DNA of 64,000 nucleotides from an uncultured Bacteroidales bacterium (GCA_902779315.1 CACZBC010000003.1:1-64000); one strand, 5' to 3'. Numbered from the stretch's first letter, positions 7,825 through 17,665 are shown. The notes: generated by a model from the sequence alone, not told the origin. Numbers and translations: made by a program.

Positions 7825-10800
7825 ATGGCTGCACAAAACTTACCAACTATTGAAGAGGTTTTCGCGTGGATGCGGAAACTCTATGACGAAAGCTACTCGG
7901 GCCTGACTAGTACCGAGAAGAGCGAGCAACACATGTACGGCACAATGGTGACGACCCCAACGGACAAGAAATTCATTGTGCGTATGCTCGACGAAACGAG
8001 TCAGATACGCGACAATAAGAAGCTGGCGTTACGCGTCAAGGAACTTATTGACTTGTACGGCATCCCTCGTTTCCTTGACAATACAGACCGTGCTTTGTTC
8101 TGGATGTATCGGAAGTTTGCCTACCTGCCGTTGTTCAACTGGGCTGCTGTGCCCATCATCAAGTGGCGCTTGCGTCGCGATACAAGTCGTGTCATCATCA
8201 ATGCTGCACGCCCTAGCTTGACTCAACATCTGGCCACACGTTTCAAGGAAGATATAGGGCAAAACGTGAACCTCCTGGGCGAGGTCGTGCTGGGCGATGC
8301 TGAGGCCGACAAGCGCTTCTACTCCTACCTCGATGCGATAAAGGAACCTGACATCAACTACATCTCCGTCAAAATTTCGGGCATCTACGCGCAGACGCAT
8401 GCGCTGAACTATAAAGAGTGCTACCCGGAGCTCATCCGCCGCATCTCTCTCCTCTATCAGGCCGCCATCGACAACCCATACACAGACGTCAACGGCGTAA
8501 CAAAGTCGAAGTTCATCAACCTGGACATGGAGGAATACAAGGACGCTCACCTAACCATGCGCGTGTTCAAGGACGTGCTCTCCTTGCCCCAGTTCAAAAA
8601 CTACGAGGCAGGCATCGTTGTGCAAGCCTACCTGCCTGATGCCGAGGGCTTCCAAACGGAGCTGCTGGAGTTCGCACGCAAGCGCGTGGCCGAAGGCGGC
8701 TCACCCATCAAGATGCGCATCGTGAAGGGCTGTAACCTCGACATGGAGAACATCGTGAGCGACCTGCGAGGCTGGCCCAATCCTGTGCGCAAGTCGAAGA
8801 CCGAGGTCGATGCCAACTACCTGCATCTCATCGAGCGAGGACTTAAACCCGAAAATGCGCGCGTGCTACACATCGGCATGGCATCGCATAACCTCTTCAC
8901 GATCTCCTACGCCTATCTGCTCACGCAGATGTACCAGACACCGAAAGACTGCTTCTGCTTCGAAATGCTGGAGGGCATGGCCAACCATGTCTGGCGCGCA
9001 CAGAAGAAGCTTGGCAACCACGTCATCCTCTACACGCCCGTGGTAACGAAAGAGAATTTCCTGAACGCCATCAGCTATCTCGTGCGCCGAATGGACGAAA
9101 ATACGGCGCCCGACAATTTCCTCACGCACAGTTTCTCACTGAAGCCCGACACGAAGGAGTGGAAAGAACTGCAGCAACAGTTCATTGAGGCGTACAACAT
9201 GAAAGACCATCTGGACCACACACCAACGCGCACCCAGGACCGCAACAAGCCGTACGAGGGGCAGGAGCCTCAGGACGAGCTGCACAACGAGCCGGATACC
9301 GACTTCGACCGCGAGTGCAACCAGCGCTGGGTGGAGAAGGTCTTCGAGAAGTGGCAGACACAAAAGCCGAAGGCTACCATCATAGGGGCCGACGAGACGT
9401 CAGCCATCCTGGCCACCGCCGAGGCAGATCCTGCGGGCTGGCGCAAGACGACGGTGGAGGAACGCCACATGCTCATGTACCGCGTGGCCAACGTACTCGG
9501 CCAGATGCGCGGCGACTTGTGCGGCTGCATGTGTGCCGTGACGGGCAAGACGTTCGAGGAAGCCGACGTGGAGGTCAGCGAGGCGATTGACTACTGCCGT
9601 TTCTACACGACGACGGTCAAGAAGTTTGCCGCCCTGCCCGACATCGAGATGAAGGCCAAGGGCACTGTACTTGTCATATCCCCATGGAATTTCCCGTGTG
9701 CCATCCCTGTAGGCGGCGTCGTGGCAGCTTTGGCGACAGGCAACACCTGCATCCTGAAGCCGGCCACCGTGGCGGCTCCCGTGGCAGAACTCTTCGTGAA
9801 GGCATTCTACGAGGCCGGCGTGCCCAAGGAGGCCCTCCAACTTGCTGTGCCAGACAGCGATGGCAAGCGACTGCTAACGTCCTCGCCCGTCGTGAAGCAC
9901 GTCATCCTGACTGGCGGCACGGACACGGCACAGGCGCTGGCTCATGCCAATCCACGCAAGCCGCTGAGCGCCGAGACGGGCGGTAAGAACGTCATCATCG
10001 TTACGGCCAAGTGCGACCGCGACCATGCCATCATGAACGCATGCCGCTCGGCCTTCAGCAACGCTGGACAGAAATGCTCCGCTTGTTCGCTCATGCTGGT
10101 GGAACGCTCTGTTTACGACAGCCCAGAGTTCTTCGAGAAGCTGAAGGACTGTGCTGTCAGCCTGAAGACCGGACCCGTATGGGATGCTGGCAATATCGTC
10201 GGGCCCATGATTACCAACAAGAACGAAAAGTTGGAGCGCGCCTTCACGCTTGAGGAGGGAGAGCGTTGGCTCGTCGCTCCGAAATATGTCGATGAGGGCC
10301 ACTTCATCCTGCGTCCTACCATCAAAGTGGACGTCAAGCCCAATTCCTTTACTTTCCGAACGGAGCTCTTCGCACCGCTGCTGGCCGTGGCTCCTTTCGA
10401 CACACTAGAGGAAGCTGTTAGCCTGGTCAACGGTCTTGACTACGGACTGACGAGCGGACTACAATCGCTCGATGAAGAAGAGCAACGTTACTGGAAGAAC
10501 AACGTTCGGGCCGGCAATCTCTACATCAATCGTGGCATCACGGGTGCCATCGTGGGCCGTCAGCCTTTCGGCGGCATGAAGCTCAGCGCGTTTGGGCCCG
10601 GCCTGAAAGCAGGCGGACCGAACTACGTCACACAGTTCATGCACATCACCGACAAAGGCAGCACGACCGACTACCGCACGTCATACTGCCAGTGGTACGA
10701 GAAAGAGTTCCGCCATGCACGCAATCTGCACCCCGAAATCCGCGGTGAGCAAAACGTCTTCCGCTACCTCCCGCTGCAGGACGGCATGGTACTCCGCCTC

Positions 10801-11172
10801 TTCGGCGACGAGTCGTTGGAGAAAGTCAAGATGGTATGCCTTGCTGCCAAAACAGTTCACACACCGCTCACAATCTCGTTGGATAAGGATAATTTCCTGC
10901 TCTCCGACATCAGTCCGCTCTGTACGCAAGTCAAGACGGAAAGCATGGAGGAATTCTGCAAAAGCATAAAGAAGTACGAACGCGTGCGCACCATCTCCTC
11001 CTTTGTTCCCGATGTCGTCTTCGAGGCAGCAGCCGCTGTGGACAAGTACATCGAGCAGGCGCCGCCAGTCATCAACGGCCGAATTGAACTTGCACGTTAT
11101 ATTCAAGAGCAATCCATTTCGAACGAGTACCACCGCTACGGCTCTCAAATCGAGGTGCCGCCTGTTGAATGA
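7825..11172 (+). CDS. putA: Bifunctional proline dehydrogenase / glutamate-semialdehyde dehydrogenase
   Basis: Oxidises proline to P5C (FAD-dependent) and then to glutamate (NAD-dependent). The PRODH barrel occupies roughly residues 60-470 and includes IVVQAYLPDAEGF and MRIVKGCNLDMEN. The aldehyde dehydrogenase domain runs from ~500 to ~1000, with SPWNFPCAIPVGGVVAALATG, catalytic Glu717 (SAETGGKN) and catalytic Cys751 (NAGQKCSA). There is no N-terminal ribbon-helix-helix domain, so unlike enterobacterial PutA it should not repress transcription. The ~110 residues after the dehydrogenase (FRYLPLQDGMVLRLFGD onward) match the extra C-terminal region of longer PutAs. It is monocistronic, with its own promoter and a strong bidirectional terminator. 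Confidence 0.95.
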   Translation: MAAQNLPTIEEVFAWMRKLYDESYSGLTSTEKSEQHMYGTMVTTPTDKKFIVRMLDETSQIRDNKKLALRVKELIDLYGIPRFLDNTDRALFWMYRKFAYLPLFNWAAVPIIKWRLRRDTSRVIINAARPSLTQHLATRFKEDIGQNVNLLGEVVLGDAEADKRFYSYLDAIKEPDINYISVKISGIYAQTHALNYKECYPELIRRISLLYQAAIDNPYTDVNGVTKSKFINLDMEEYKDAHLTMRVFKDVLSLPQFKNYEAGIVVQAYLPDAEGFQTELLEFARKRVAEGGSPIKMRIVKGCNLDMENIVSDLRGWPNPVRKSKTEVDANYLHLIERGLKPENARVLHIGMASHNLFTISYAYLLTQMYQTPKDCFCFEMLEGMANHVWRAQKKLGNHVILYTPVVTKENFLNAISYLVRRMDENTAPDNFLTHSFSLKPDTKEWKELQQQFIEAYNMKDHLDHTPTRTQDRNKPYEGQEPQDELHNEPDTDFDRECNQRWVEKVFEKWQTQKPKATIIGADETSAILATAEADPAGWRKTTVEERHMLMYRVANVLGQMRGDLCGCMCAVTGKTFEEADVEVSEAIDYCRFYTTTVKKFAALPDIEMKAKGTVLVISPWNFPCAIPVGGVVAALATGNTCILKPATVAAPVAELFVKAFYEAGVPKEALQLAVPDSDGKRLLTSSPVVKHVILTGGTDTAQALAHANPRKPLSAETGGKNVIIVTAKCDRDHAIMNACRSAFSNAGQKCSACSLMLVERSVYDSPEFFEKLKDCAVSLKTGPVWDAGNIVGPMITNKNEKLERAFTLEEGERWLVAPKYVDEGHFILRPTIKVDVKPNSFTFRTELFAPLLAVAPFDTLEEAVSLVNGLDYGLTSGLQSLDEEEQRYWKNNVRAGNLYINRGITGAIVGRQPFGGMKLSAFGPGLKAGGPNYVTQFMHITDKGSTTDYRTSYCQWYEKEFRHARNLHPEIRGEQNVFRYLPLQDGMVLRLFGDESLEKVKMVCLAAKTVHTPLTISLDKDNFLLSDISPLCTQVKTESMEEFCKSIKKYERVRTISSFVPDVVFEAAAAVDKYIEQAPPVINGRIELARYIQEQSISNEYHRYGSQIEVPPVE

Positions 11173-11218
11173 AATCGAAATACGCTAAACTAGTGTAGGT
11201 TTCAGCATATCCTATTCG

Positions 11219-11256
11219 ATTTAAAAGGCCAAGTCCGTCAACTTGGCCTTTTAAAT
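11219..11256. terminator. Bidirectional terminator between putA and the PLC-like gene
   Basis: A perfect stem: TTAAAAGGCCAAGT pairs with ACTTGGCCTTTTAA around a 6-nt loop, with A- and T-rich flanks on both sides. It abuts the stop codon of the - strand gene at 11257. Confidence 0.92.
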
Positions 11257-13473
11257 TTAGCGAAGGACCTTGTGAACTTTACCGTTTTGACTGTGGATAA
11301 TGTATAACCCAGGCTGCTGAAGGCTCTTGACATTCTTGCCATCTAATGTAACGATTTTGGCCGATTTCATCGAGAAATCTAGCCATTCCGACACTTCAGA
11401 AATGCCTGTCCATTCACCGGTATTTACCAAATTCATGTATTCACGCAGTTCGTCGATAGCATCTGGAAGTTCTTCGTTGGTAAGTTCGAGTGCATTCAAG
11501 TTTCGCTGATATACGGATTGATAGTAATCTCGAAGAAAGGCTTTGGCTTCTTCGCTGTAATATTCGCTGTTAAGCATCGCCTCGGCCTCAGCAGCAACTT
11601 GTTTGTATTCAGCCCAAAGTTCTGCATTGAGGGCAATCTCTTCCCATGCAACATCAATGGCTTGCATGGCCGCGATAGCTTCTGCTCTGTTGCTGGCTGT
11701 GGCACTAAATGCCGAGTTATAGGCATCTTGATAGCCCTTGCTGACCGTTATAGAGAGATAACTGAGCTTCTTTTTCTTCATTTCCGTAAGCCATTGCCGA
11801 TATGCTGTGGTCTGATTGCCGTAGTAAGTGAGCGTGAAATCGTCGAAAACGCACCAATCCATGCCTGCCGACTTGTCCTTTCTGACACCAAATGTGAGGG
11901 TGTGATTATTGACATCCGCAAAGATGAGGTTGTCGTAAGCACCCACTACATGCATATAATGTTCGGCGGAAATCATGTCGTCAGGGATATAGTAGGACAC
12001 CGTACCATGCTTTGCAAAAGCTTCTCTGCCCACACCTCGTGCTCTGGTTACGTTCTTGGAAAATGGCGAAACGATGGGAAATGTGAGCGTCACGGAATCA
12101 TCACTGGTATAAAGATAGGCATTACGCAGAACTCTGTCGCGAGCACGATAATGGTCACTCGATTCTTGTGCCTCGCCAGCACGATAGAAGGCCTTGCATC
12201 CGATGGCATATACGCCATTCGGCAAGTCGGTTATCGTCTGGTAAGTATTGAAATCGCGGTTATAGTGCTCGGCATTTTCTTTAGGGTTCACAACTCCAAA
12301 ACCCATGCCAGACCAACCTTGGAGCATGTTGCTATTGAAGCATGGATTCACGATACGAGCACTCATGTCGAGTGGTTTGCGATAGGTCGCATCACTCTCC
12401 CTTACCTGATACATGTCTTTGAGATAGCGGAAGTTGTTGGCTATGAGAGCATCCACAAGTTCCTGTCCTCGCGTTTCATAGCCGTTGCTCGAGTTCACAC
12501 CCACATAGTCGACAAGGATGATGCCTGTCGGCCCTACCGTTTTCGAAGGGTCATTCAAGTAGTCGATGATGGCTGCATTGGTGTGGGCGGCATTGTCGCG
12601 ATAGCCGTCACTCGAAGATATTTCCTGATCTACGACAAAGGGAATGTAAAGCCTGGAAGTCTTCGAGTAGGCAGAAGCAAAGTTGTAAACCCAGACGATG
12701 TCGGCTGCAGTAGTTGTCTTGTGCTTTGTGCTGAAGTCAAGCAATTGCCGGACTGCAGCCACTTTGCGGTCGAGGTCACCCTCCCTGAAAGTTTCGGCGA
12801 AGTCTTGCATATAGAGTGATGAGGTCGTTCCACCAGCTCCTACGATTTGTCCGTTTCGTTGTGCATTCCAATCCAGTTGCCCTGTCCAGTTCCTGAAAAA
12901 GCCTCCTACGGGCTGGCTGGCGTATTCGTTACGACTGAGCAGCAGTATCTTTCCGCGCATCTCCCTGACTGTAAGGTCTTTCTTGAAGTCGATGAAGAAG
13001 TCTTTCAGGTCGTCACGCCCCAAGAGTTCGAGCAACATCTCGCCATAATTGCTTGCGTTATTGTCGCCATCAGAGGCATGAAGAAGATGAATGATGGCGA
13101 ACTCCGACGGATTCTCTATCAGCTTGTCGCGCAGGAAATAGAGTGCGTCGTCAAACCGCAACTTAGTAGGCATGATGCCGTGATTGTCGTTGAGGTAGTT
13201 GTCCTTCACAGCCGGACGCATGTCGAAGGCACGGACACCTATGTTCCATTGCTCTTCGAAACTCTTTTCCTGAGTGCGTGCATACTTGTCCCCAAAAGGT
13301 CCGTAGATGGAAACCGAAATGCCAGGGAAGCCGTTGCCTGTGCCTGTGTCGTGGCTTCCAGGAATGGAAAGGTTGGCAACGTAGGCATCATCGGGAAGAC
13401 GTTTCATCCAGTTCTCGGCATGAAGAGGCATGATGAGAAGCAAAAGCAAGGTAAGCGTCAGAGAATGTTTCAT
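11257..13473 (-). CDS. Secreted PI-PLC X-domain-like protein
   Basis: A 738-aa exported protein. A signal peptide (MKHSLTLTLLLLLIMPLHA) precedes a phosphatidylinositol-specific phospholipase C X-like domain (~22-370). Both general-base positions are visible: NLSIPGSHDTG and NDNHGIMPTKLRFDDALYFLRD. A jelly-roll-like region follows (~380-560, ending in DWCVFDDFTLTYYG), then helical repeats (~570-690), then a C-terminal tail ending GLYIIHSQNGKVHKVLR. That tail resembles type IX secretion sorting tails of Prevotella. The substrate could be phosphatidylinositol, GPI-like anchors or another phosphodiester. Monocistronic, divergent from the phosphatase gene. Confidence 0.8.
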   Translation of the reverse strand: MKHSLTLTLLLLLIMPLHAENWMKRLPDDAYVANLSIPGSHDTGTGNGFPGISVSIYGPFGDKYARTQEKSFEEQWNIGVRAFDMRPAVKDNYLNDNHGIMPTKLRFDDALYFLRDKLIENPSEFAIIHLLHASDGDNNASNYGEMLLELLGRDDLKDFFIDFKKDLTVREMRGKILLLSRNEYASQPVGGFFRNWTGQLDWNAQRNGQIVGAGGTTSSLYMQDFAETFREGDLDRKVAAVRQLLDFSTKHKTTTAADIVWVYNFASAYSKTSRLYIPFVVDQEISSSDGYRDNAAHTNAAIIDYLNDPSKTVGPTGIILVDYVGVNSSNGYETRGQELVDALIANNFRYLKDMYQVRESDATYRKPLDMSARIVNPCFNSNMLQGWSGMGFGVVNPKENAEHYNRDFNTYQTITDLPNGVYAIGCKAFYRAGEAQESSDHYRARDRVLRNAYLYTSDDSVTLTFPIVSPFSKNVTRARGVGREAFAKHGTVSYYIPDDMISAEHYMHVVGAYDNLIFADVNNHTLTFGVRKDKSAGMDWCVFDDFTLTYYGNQTTAYRQWLTEMKKKKLSYLSITVSKGYQDAYNSAFSATASNRAEAIAAMQAIDVAWEEIALNAELWAEYKQVAAEAEAMLNSEYYSEEAKAFLRDYYQSVYQRNLNALELTNEELPDAIDELREYMNLVNTGEWTGISEVSEWLDFSMKSAKIVTLDGKNVKSLQQPGLYIIHSQNGKVHKVLR

Positions 13474-13501
13474 TGTGCAAAGTGTTTCGATTAGTTTGGT
13501 G

Positions 13502-13509
13502 CAAAGTTA
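13502..13509 (-). promoter_or_regulatory. -7 element of the PLC-like gene
   Basis: TAACTTTG on the - strand, 28 bp before the start codon at 13473. It is back-to-back with the + strand phosphatase promoter. Confidence 0.65.
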
Positions 13510-13553
13510 CGAAAAAACTTTTAACCCTGAACTCTTATCTCTAATCTTTTTCA

Positions 13554-13561
13554 TATCTTTG
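13554..13561 (+). promoter_or_regulatory. -7 element of the phosphatase / outer-membrane protein unit
   Basis: TATCTTTG, 36 bp before ATG 13598. It rules out any start upstream of 13562 for the phosphatase. Confidence 0.65.
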
Positions 13562-13597
13562 CGCTTAAAGTCGTCACATTTACAATATGAATTCGGT

Positions 13598-14074
13598 ATG
13601 GTAAGGATTCTTTTCGTTTGTCATGGCAATATTTGCCGCAGCCCGATGGCAGAGTTTGTGATGAAGGACCTTGTTCACAAAGCTGGACGGGACGGGGACT
13701 TCCACATCGAGTCGGCTGCCACATCGACCGAAGAGATTGGGAACGAAGTGTATCCCCCTGCTCGAAGGAAGCTTGCAGAACACAATATCTCGTGCAAAGG
13801 CAAAACAGCAAGGCAGATGACGAGGCACGACTACGACCGTTTCGACCTGCTTGTTGGAATGGACTCCTGGAACATCCGAAACATGAAGGCCATCTGCGGA
13901 GGCGATCCGGATGAAAAGATTCATCTGCTCCTGGACTTTACGAACAGAAGAGGAGAGGTATCCGACCCTTGGTACACAGGCGATTTCGAAGCGACTTGGC
14001 GAGACGTTTCGGAAGGTTGCATGTGCTTGCTGAAAAGCATAACAGACTCGCCTTCAGTCCGTTACAATCAATAG
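13598..14074 (+). CDS. Low-molecular-weight protein-tyrosine phosphatase
   Basis: A 158-aa cytoplasmic phosphatase of the LMW-PTP/arsenate reductase fold. The P-loop is MVRILFVCHGNICRSPMAEF, with nucleophile Cys8 and Arg14 in CX5R. The general-acid loop is VSDPWYTGDFEATW. In bacteria such enzymes often dephosphorylate tyrosine kinases that control exopolysaccharide export, but no such kinase lies here. The reading frame is open far upstream into the PLC gene. I set the start at 13598 because it gives the canonical N-terminus and lies downstream of the -7 element. The next gene starts 10 bp after its stop. Confidence 0.92.
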   Translation: MVRILFVCHGNICRSPMAEFVMKDLVHKAGRDGDFHIESAATSTEEIGNEVYPPARRKLAEHNISCKGKTARQMTRHDYDRFDLLVGMDSWNIRNMKAICGGDPDEKIHLLLDFTNRRGEVSDPWYTGDFEATWRDVSEGCMCLLKSITDSPSVRYNQ

Positions 14075-14084
14075 AACCAGACTT

Positions 14085-14621
14085 ATGAAGCACTTCAAAT
14101 TGTTCTTCGCAATATGTTTGATGAGTGTTTGCATTGGGGCAAATGCTCAATCGGAGGCAGGCAAAATGCCATTCGACCCACGCTATCATTTCCTTCTGGA
14201 AACGAAGGTTGGGGCCTATCACTATTCCAGAGGCGGCTTCGGCACAAACTTTGTCTTGGAGAAGGAAGTGCAGAAGTATCTGGCGTGGGACATCTTCAGT
14301 GTCGATTTCTCTGCTCCTTGGAACTGCGACCTCGTTTCTATAGGCCTGAAGACGGGTGTCCGAGGATTCTCTCCCCGATTCTGGGACGAGCGGATTCGCG
14401 CATTCAGCAGCCTGGCTATGGGTTACGATTGTGGCATCATCACCACTCCTATAGGTCCTGGAACTGCCAGAGCCGGACATGGATTCGCTTTTTCGTGGGG
14501 CCTAGGCGTACAGCTTCTGGAGCATCTTTTTGTAGGTTACGACTTGGAATACAGTACTGCCAGGATCGACAAAGGCAGGTTCGGAATCGCACACTACGCA
14601 AAGCTCGGCTGGAGGTTCTGA
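14085..14621 (+). CDS. Small outer-membrane beta-barrel-like protein
   Basis: A 178-aa protein I do not recognise by family name. It has a signal peptide (MKHFKLFFAICLMSVCIGANA, cut before QSEAG) and alternating amphipathic strands with many Gly and aromatic residues (FLLETKVGAYHYSRGG, HGFAFSWGLGVQ). The last residues are HYAKLGWRF; a terminal Phe is the usual signature of proteins inserted by the BAM complex. An 8-stranded barrel is the most likely fold. It is probably co-transcribed with the phosphatase gene 10 bp upstream; a functional link is not evident. A 22-bp repeat array begins 14 bp after its stop. Confidence 0.6.
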   Translation: MKHFKLFFAICLMSVCIGANAQSEAGKMPFDPRYHFLLETKVGAYHYSRGGFGTNFVLEKEVQKYLAWDIFSVDFSAPWNCDLVSIGLKTGVRGFSPRFWDERIRAFSSLAMGYDCGIITTPIGPGTARAGHGFAFSWGLGVQLLEHLFVGYDLEYSTARIDKGRFGIAHYAKLGWRF

Positions 14622-14635
14622 GTCGCGACCTGAAA

Positions 14636-14745
14636 CGTGGCACGTTATGATGCCAAACGTCACACTATATAATGGCGAACGTCACACTATACGATTGCAA
14701 TCGTGGCACTATACGTTTGGCAACGACACTAGCCTCGTTTGAAAA
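14636..14745 (+). repeat. 22-bp intergenic repeat array 3 (5 units)
   Basis: Units at 14636, 14658, 14680, 14702 and 14724, exactly 22 bp apart. The core reads CGTCACACTATA with ATTGCAA endings. The first is a CGTGGCACGTTA subtype and the last a divergent CGACACTAGCC unit. It starts 14 bp past the outer-membrane protein gene; I see no stem-loop terminator there. Confidence 0.85.
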
Positions 14746-14830
14746 CACGCCTTTCTGTCTTTTCAGCACTAATTGTTTGCGAACCGTAAAATAATTGCCC
14801 ACGGATGTTCCTGCACTCAATTATTTTGCT

Positions 14831-14838
14831 TAACTTTG
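14831..14838 (+). promoter_or_regulatory. -7 element of the prolyl-tRNA editing gene
   Basis: TAACTTTG, 23 bp before ATG 14862. Confidence 0.6.
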
Positions 14839-14861
14839 CCACAGAAAACAAACATTAAACA

Positions 14862-15410
14862 ATGTCAGAAAGGCAGGAAAAAGTTCTCGCGTTTCTTCGG
14901 GAACACAACATACCATTCTCTTGTTACGAGCATCCTGAGGGCAAGACAATCGAAGAGGCGAAACGTTGGTGGCGTCAAGACGGTTCCGTTCACTGCAAGA
15001 ACATCTTCATGCGAAACCATAAAGGCAACCAGCACTACCTCATCTGCTTCCATTGTGACCATGATCTGGACATTCACGACCTTGAGGCTCGACTCAAAGC
15101 AGCACTTCAAGCGCAAGGGAAACCCTCGTGTGGAAAGCTCTCGTTCGCTTCTCCAGAACGCATGATGAAGTACCTTGGGCTCGAACCTGGCAGCGTCTCT
15201 CCCTTCGGACTCATCAACGACAGGGAGCATCATGTACACCTCTTCCTCGATGCTGGCCTGCTTGACGACAGCAACTATCCGGATCCGGGCTGCAAGACGT
15301 TGTCCTTCCATCCCAACGATTGCAGGGGAACTGTCGTCATCAGCCTTGAGGATTTCGAGCGATACCTTGCCCTCGTCGGCAATACCTACGAGTTCCTGAG
15401 GCTCTACTAA
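14862..15410 (+). CDS. Free-standing YbaK/ProX-type prolyl-tRNA editing domain protein
   Basis: A 182-aa protein of the YbaK/ProXp (PrdX-like) family, which deacylates mischarged tRNA-Pro, usually Ala-tRNA-Pro, in trans. Visible family features are EHPEGKTIEEAKRWW, the lysine in VHCKNIFMRN, GKLSFASPERMMKYLGLEPGSV followed by SPFGLINDREHHVHLFLD, and the C-terminal TVVISLEDFERYL. Length is typical. Monocistronic, with a -7 element upstream and a bidirectional terminator after it. Confidence 0.87.
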   Translation: MSERQEKVLAFLREHNIPFSCYEHPEGKTIEEAKRWWRQDGSVHCKNIFMRNHKGNQHYLICFHCDHDLDIHDLEARLKAALQAQGKPSCGKLSFASPERMMKYLGLEPGSVSPFGLINDREHHVHLFLDAGLLDDSNYPDPGCKTLSFHPNDCRGTVVISLEDFERYLALVGNTYEFLRLY

Positions 15411-15422
15411 CTGCCCTGAAAC

Positions 15423-15465
15423 AAAAGAAGTCCCACCCGAAAAACTCGGATGGGACTTCTCTTTT
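15423..15465. terminator. Bidirectional terminator between the editing gene and the secreted multidomain gene
   Basis: A 14-bp stem with one mismatch: GAAGTCCCACCCGA pairs with TCGGATGGGACTTC around loop AAAAC. It is flanked by AAAA on the left and CTTTT on the right, so it can act on both converging genes. Confidence 0.9.
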
Positions 15466-15482
15466 GGTACGCTTTCCTAAGT

Positions 15483-17621
15483 TTACTTAAGGACTTTCTT
15501 GCCGCCAACGATGTTGATGCCCTTCTGCATCTTGCTCAAACGCTGGCCAGCAAGGTTGTAGATAAAGCCTTCGCTTTCAACAGAAGTTGGCTTGCTGATT
15601 GCATCAGCCTTGTTGATATCCACATAAGTGACAGCGATGGTGGTGATGCGAGCCTGAGAAGTTGCCTGATTCGTCAGGGTAACCTTGGCCCTGTCACCTT
15701 CCCAAGTAGCAGTTGCTTCGTTGACAATCACCTCGTTAGCAAACTCCTCCTTCCAAGACTTGATGTAGTCGGCATTGGTTGCTGTGAGGACGACCTTGGT
15801 GATAACATAGCCTTCAGTGACTGACAACTCTATCTTGCTAGGACCTTTATCCTCGTCAGTACTGCTTCCATAAACTTTGATGTGGTCGTTTCCATCCCTG
15901 TCATATGCTCTGTTCATATAGAGAGTAAGGATGCCAAGGCGAGTCGCTGTGACAGGTGCACCCACATCTGTTGCACCTTGACCCACAAGATCTGCATCGT
16001 TGAAGGCAAATGTCACATCTGCATAACCGTCCTTCGTGACGACAATCGTAATGCTCTTGCTGTCAGCCAGATACGTCTCTGTCTCTGCCACAGTAGCAGT
16101 GATGACGGCAGTACCGTTGCTTACGAGAGCGATGTTGCCTGCCTCGTCAATTGTGGCAACCTCTTCGTTGGAACTCGTATAGGTAACGGCACCATCGGAG
16201 TTGGTTGTGAAGACTGCATTCACCTCGTCGTTGACATCAACGATGAGTTCTTCGACGTTCCATGAAGACTCTGGCTTAACCTGCGAAGTTACCAGCACAA
16301 ACTCTTCCTCAGAGCGAGGTGCGATTTCCCATACCTGGTTGTTCTTGAACCAAATAGCCACGCCAGTCACGTTGTATGTCTTGCCGTCCAGAAGTGTGGG
16401 CAAAGTGATGAACCTATTATAAGGAACTATCTTGTTGTCATCGTCATCAATGAAAGCATTGGCTGCAGCATCATAAGTCACGCCTTCAAGGCTGATGACG
16501 CAACCCTGCATGTTCTTTTGCAGGTCTGAAACAACTACGGGAATAGGAGTGATTTCGCCTCCTGCTTCAACAGTCACGCCCTCAGTCGTCTTTGTGAGAC
16601 CCTTTATTTCAGGAGTTTCGTTGTAGGTGGTCAGAGTTATTGTGGCTATGCCCGAGAGTTTGTCACCCAGCACAAAGTTATGTCCATTCTGATAGAGGAG
16701 GATGCCATGAGTGCCGTCTGTGAAGTAGGCATTACCGCCCGCAACGCCAGAGCAAACCCAATTGTTGAACTGAACAATAGCGGGTTCATCCGTTTCCGTT
16801 GCAGCTGCGCAGAGTTCTGCGATAGTTGTGATGGGCTCAAGAATCTTGAAATCTGCAGAAGCGACACTGCTGGCCTTGTTCGAACTGTCGTATGCAACTG
16901 CCTTGACTATGCAGCTGGAAGATACGGTGAAGGGAGCCTCGTACAGCGTGCTGGCGTTTGTGGGATCTGTACCGTCAAGGGTGTAGTAGATGGTATTGCC
17001 TTCCGAAGTCAGCGTTACAGTCTGTGCCTCAGAGAAGACACCTCCTGCAGGAGAAATGACAGGCCTTTCCACAGCAGAAGCATTCTCTGTCTTCTTGAAG
17101 AAAGCAATAACAGTGCCTTGGATGTTGTTGTTAATGGAGGTGTAGCAACGCCAGTCCTGCGTATTGTAAGGACCTATGTAACGACTTTGTCCGACATTGA
17201 ACAAAAACTCACTCTCCATTTTGAAGACATTGTTCTCGTTCGTGCCAACCCGCACGCCATTATTGGCGTTTGTACAATAAAGATAGTTCTCTGTGCCTGC
17301 TACATTAAACTGGAATGTGGCATCAGCGCCTGTTCCGTCTACCGTCACAACCCATTGCCATGCAGCCTCAACCGTAACTGAAATCTCCGTTTTTTCATCG
17401 TTAAAGCTGATGGCAACTGCGTTAGGAGCAGAGGCAGTACCTTTGTCATTAGGCATCACAAGCCCTCTGGTCAGGTCTGCAATTGCAACGACATCACCCG
17501 TTTGCAATGCTGTGGGATCCGTTTTCACCCAAATATCTTCTGCCCAAACATTGCTAGAACCACCTGTGAACAATAGGAGGAAAAGCATTGTGAGCAGGGA
17601 AAAAGAAGTAGTTTTTTTCAT
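15483..17621 (-). CDS. Secreted multidomain protein with chitobiase-like and Ig-like domains and a sorting tail
   Basis: A 712-aa exported protein. It has a signal peptide (ends SSNVWA) and an N-terminal beta domain (~28-185). A chitobiase/beta-hexosaminidase C-terminal-like domain spans ~190-255 (GNTIYYTLDGTDPTNAS). An OB-like domain of the type common in Bacteroidales surface proteins spans ~265-440 (NAYFTDGTHGILLYQNGH), followed by a Big_2-like Ig domain ~450-530 (AVTYTSSNEEVATIDEAGNI). The C-terminus, FIYNLAGQRLSKMQKGINIVG then GKKVLK, is a typical Prevotella type IX sorting/anchor tail. No catalytic domain is recognised, so binding or adhesion is the best guess. Monocistronic. Confidence 0.8.
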   Translation of the reverse strand: MKKTTSFSLLTMLFLLLFTGGSSNVWAEDIWVKTDPTALQTGDVVAIADLTRGLVMPNDKGTASAPNAVAISFNDEKTEISVTVEAAWQWVVTVDGTGADATFQFNVAGTENYLYCTNANNGVRVGTNENNVFKMESEFLFNVGQSRYIGPYNTQDWRCYTSINNNIQGTVIAFFKKTENASAVERPVISPAGGVFSEAQTVTLTSEGNTIYYTLDGTDPTNASTLYEAPFTVSSSCIVKAVAYDSSNKASSVASADFKILEPITTIAELCAAATETDEPAIVQFNNWVCSGVAGGNAYFTDGTHGILLYQNGHNFVLGDKLSGIATITLTTYNETPEIKGLTKTTEGVTVEAGGEITPIPVVVSDLQKNMQGCVISLEGVTYDAAANAFIDDDDNKIVPYNRFITLPTLLDGKTYNVTGVAIWFKNNQVWEIAPRSEEEFVLVTSQVKPESSWNVEELIVDVNDEVNAVFTTNSDGAVTYTSSNEEVATIDEAGNIALVSNGTAVITATVAETETYLADSKSITIVVTKDGYADVTFAFNDADLVGQGATDVGAPVTATRLGILTLYMNRAYDRDGNDHIKVYGSSTDEDKGPSKIELSVTEGYVITKVVLTATNADYIKSWKEEFANEVIVNEATATWEGDRAKVTLTNQATSQARITTIAVTYVDINKADAISKPTSVESEGFIYNLAGQRLSKMQKGINIVGGKKVLK

Positions 17622-17665
17622 AAAATGTGTGTGTTAAGATTGTTTGTTTAATTATACTATGCGTA

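Noticed and set aside
11181..11200. CTAGTGT word after putA as a repeat-array remnant
   Set aside because: Only a 7-bp match with no second unit at 22-bp spacing.
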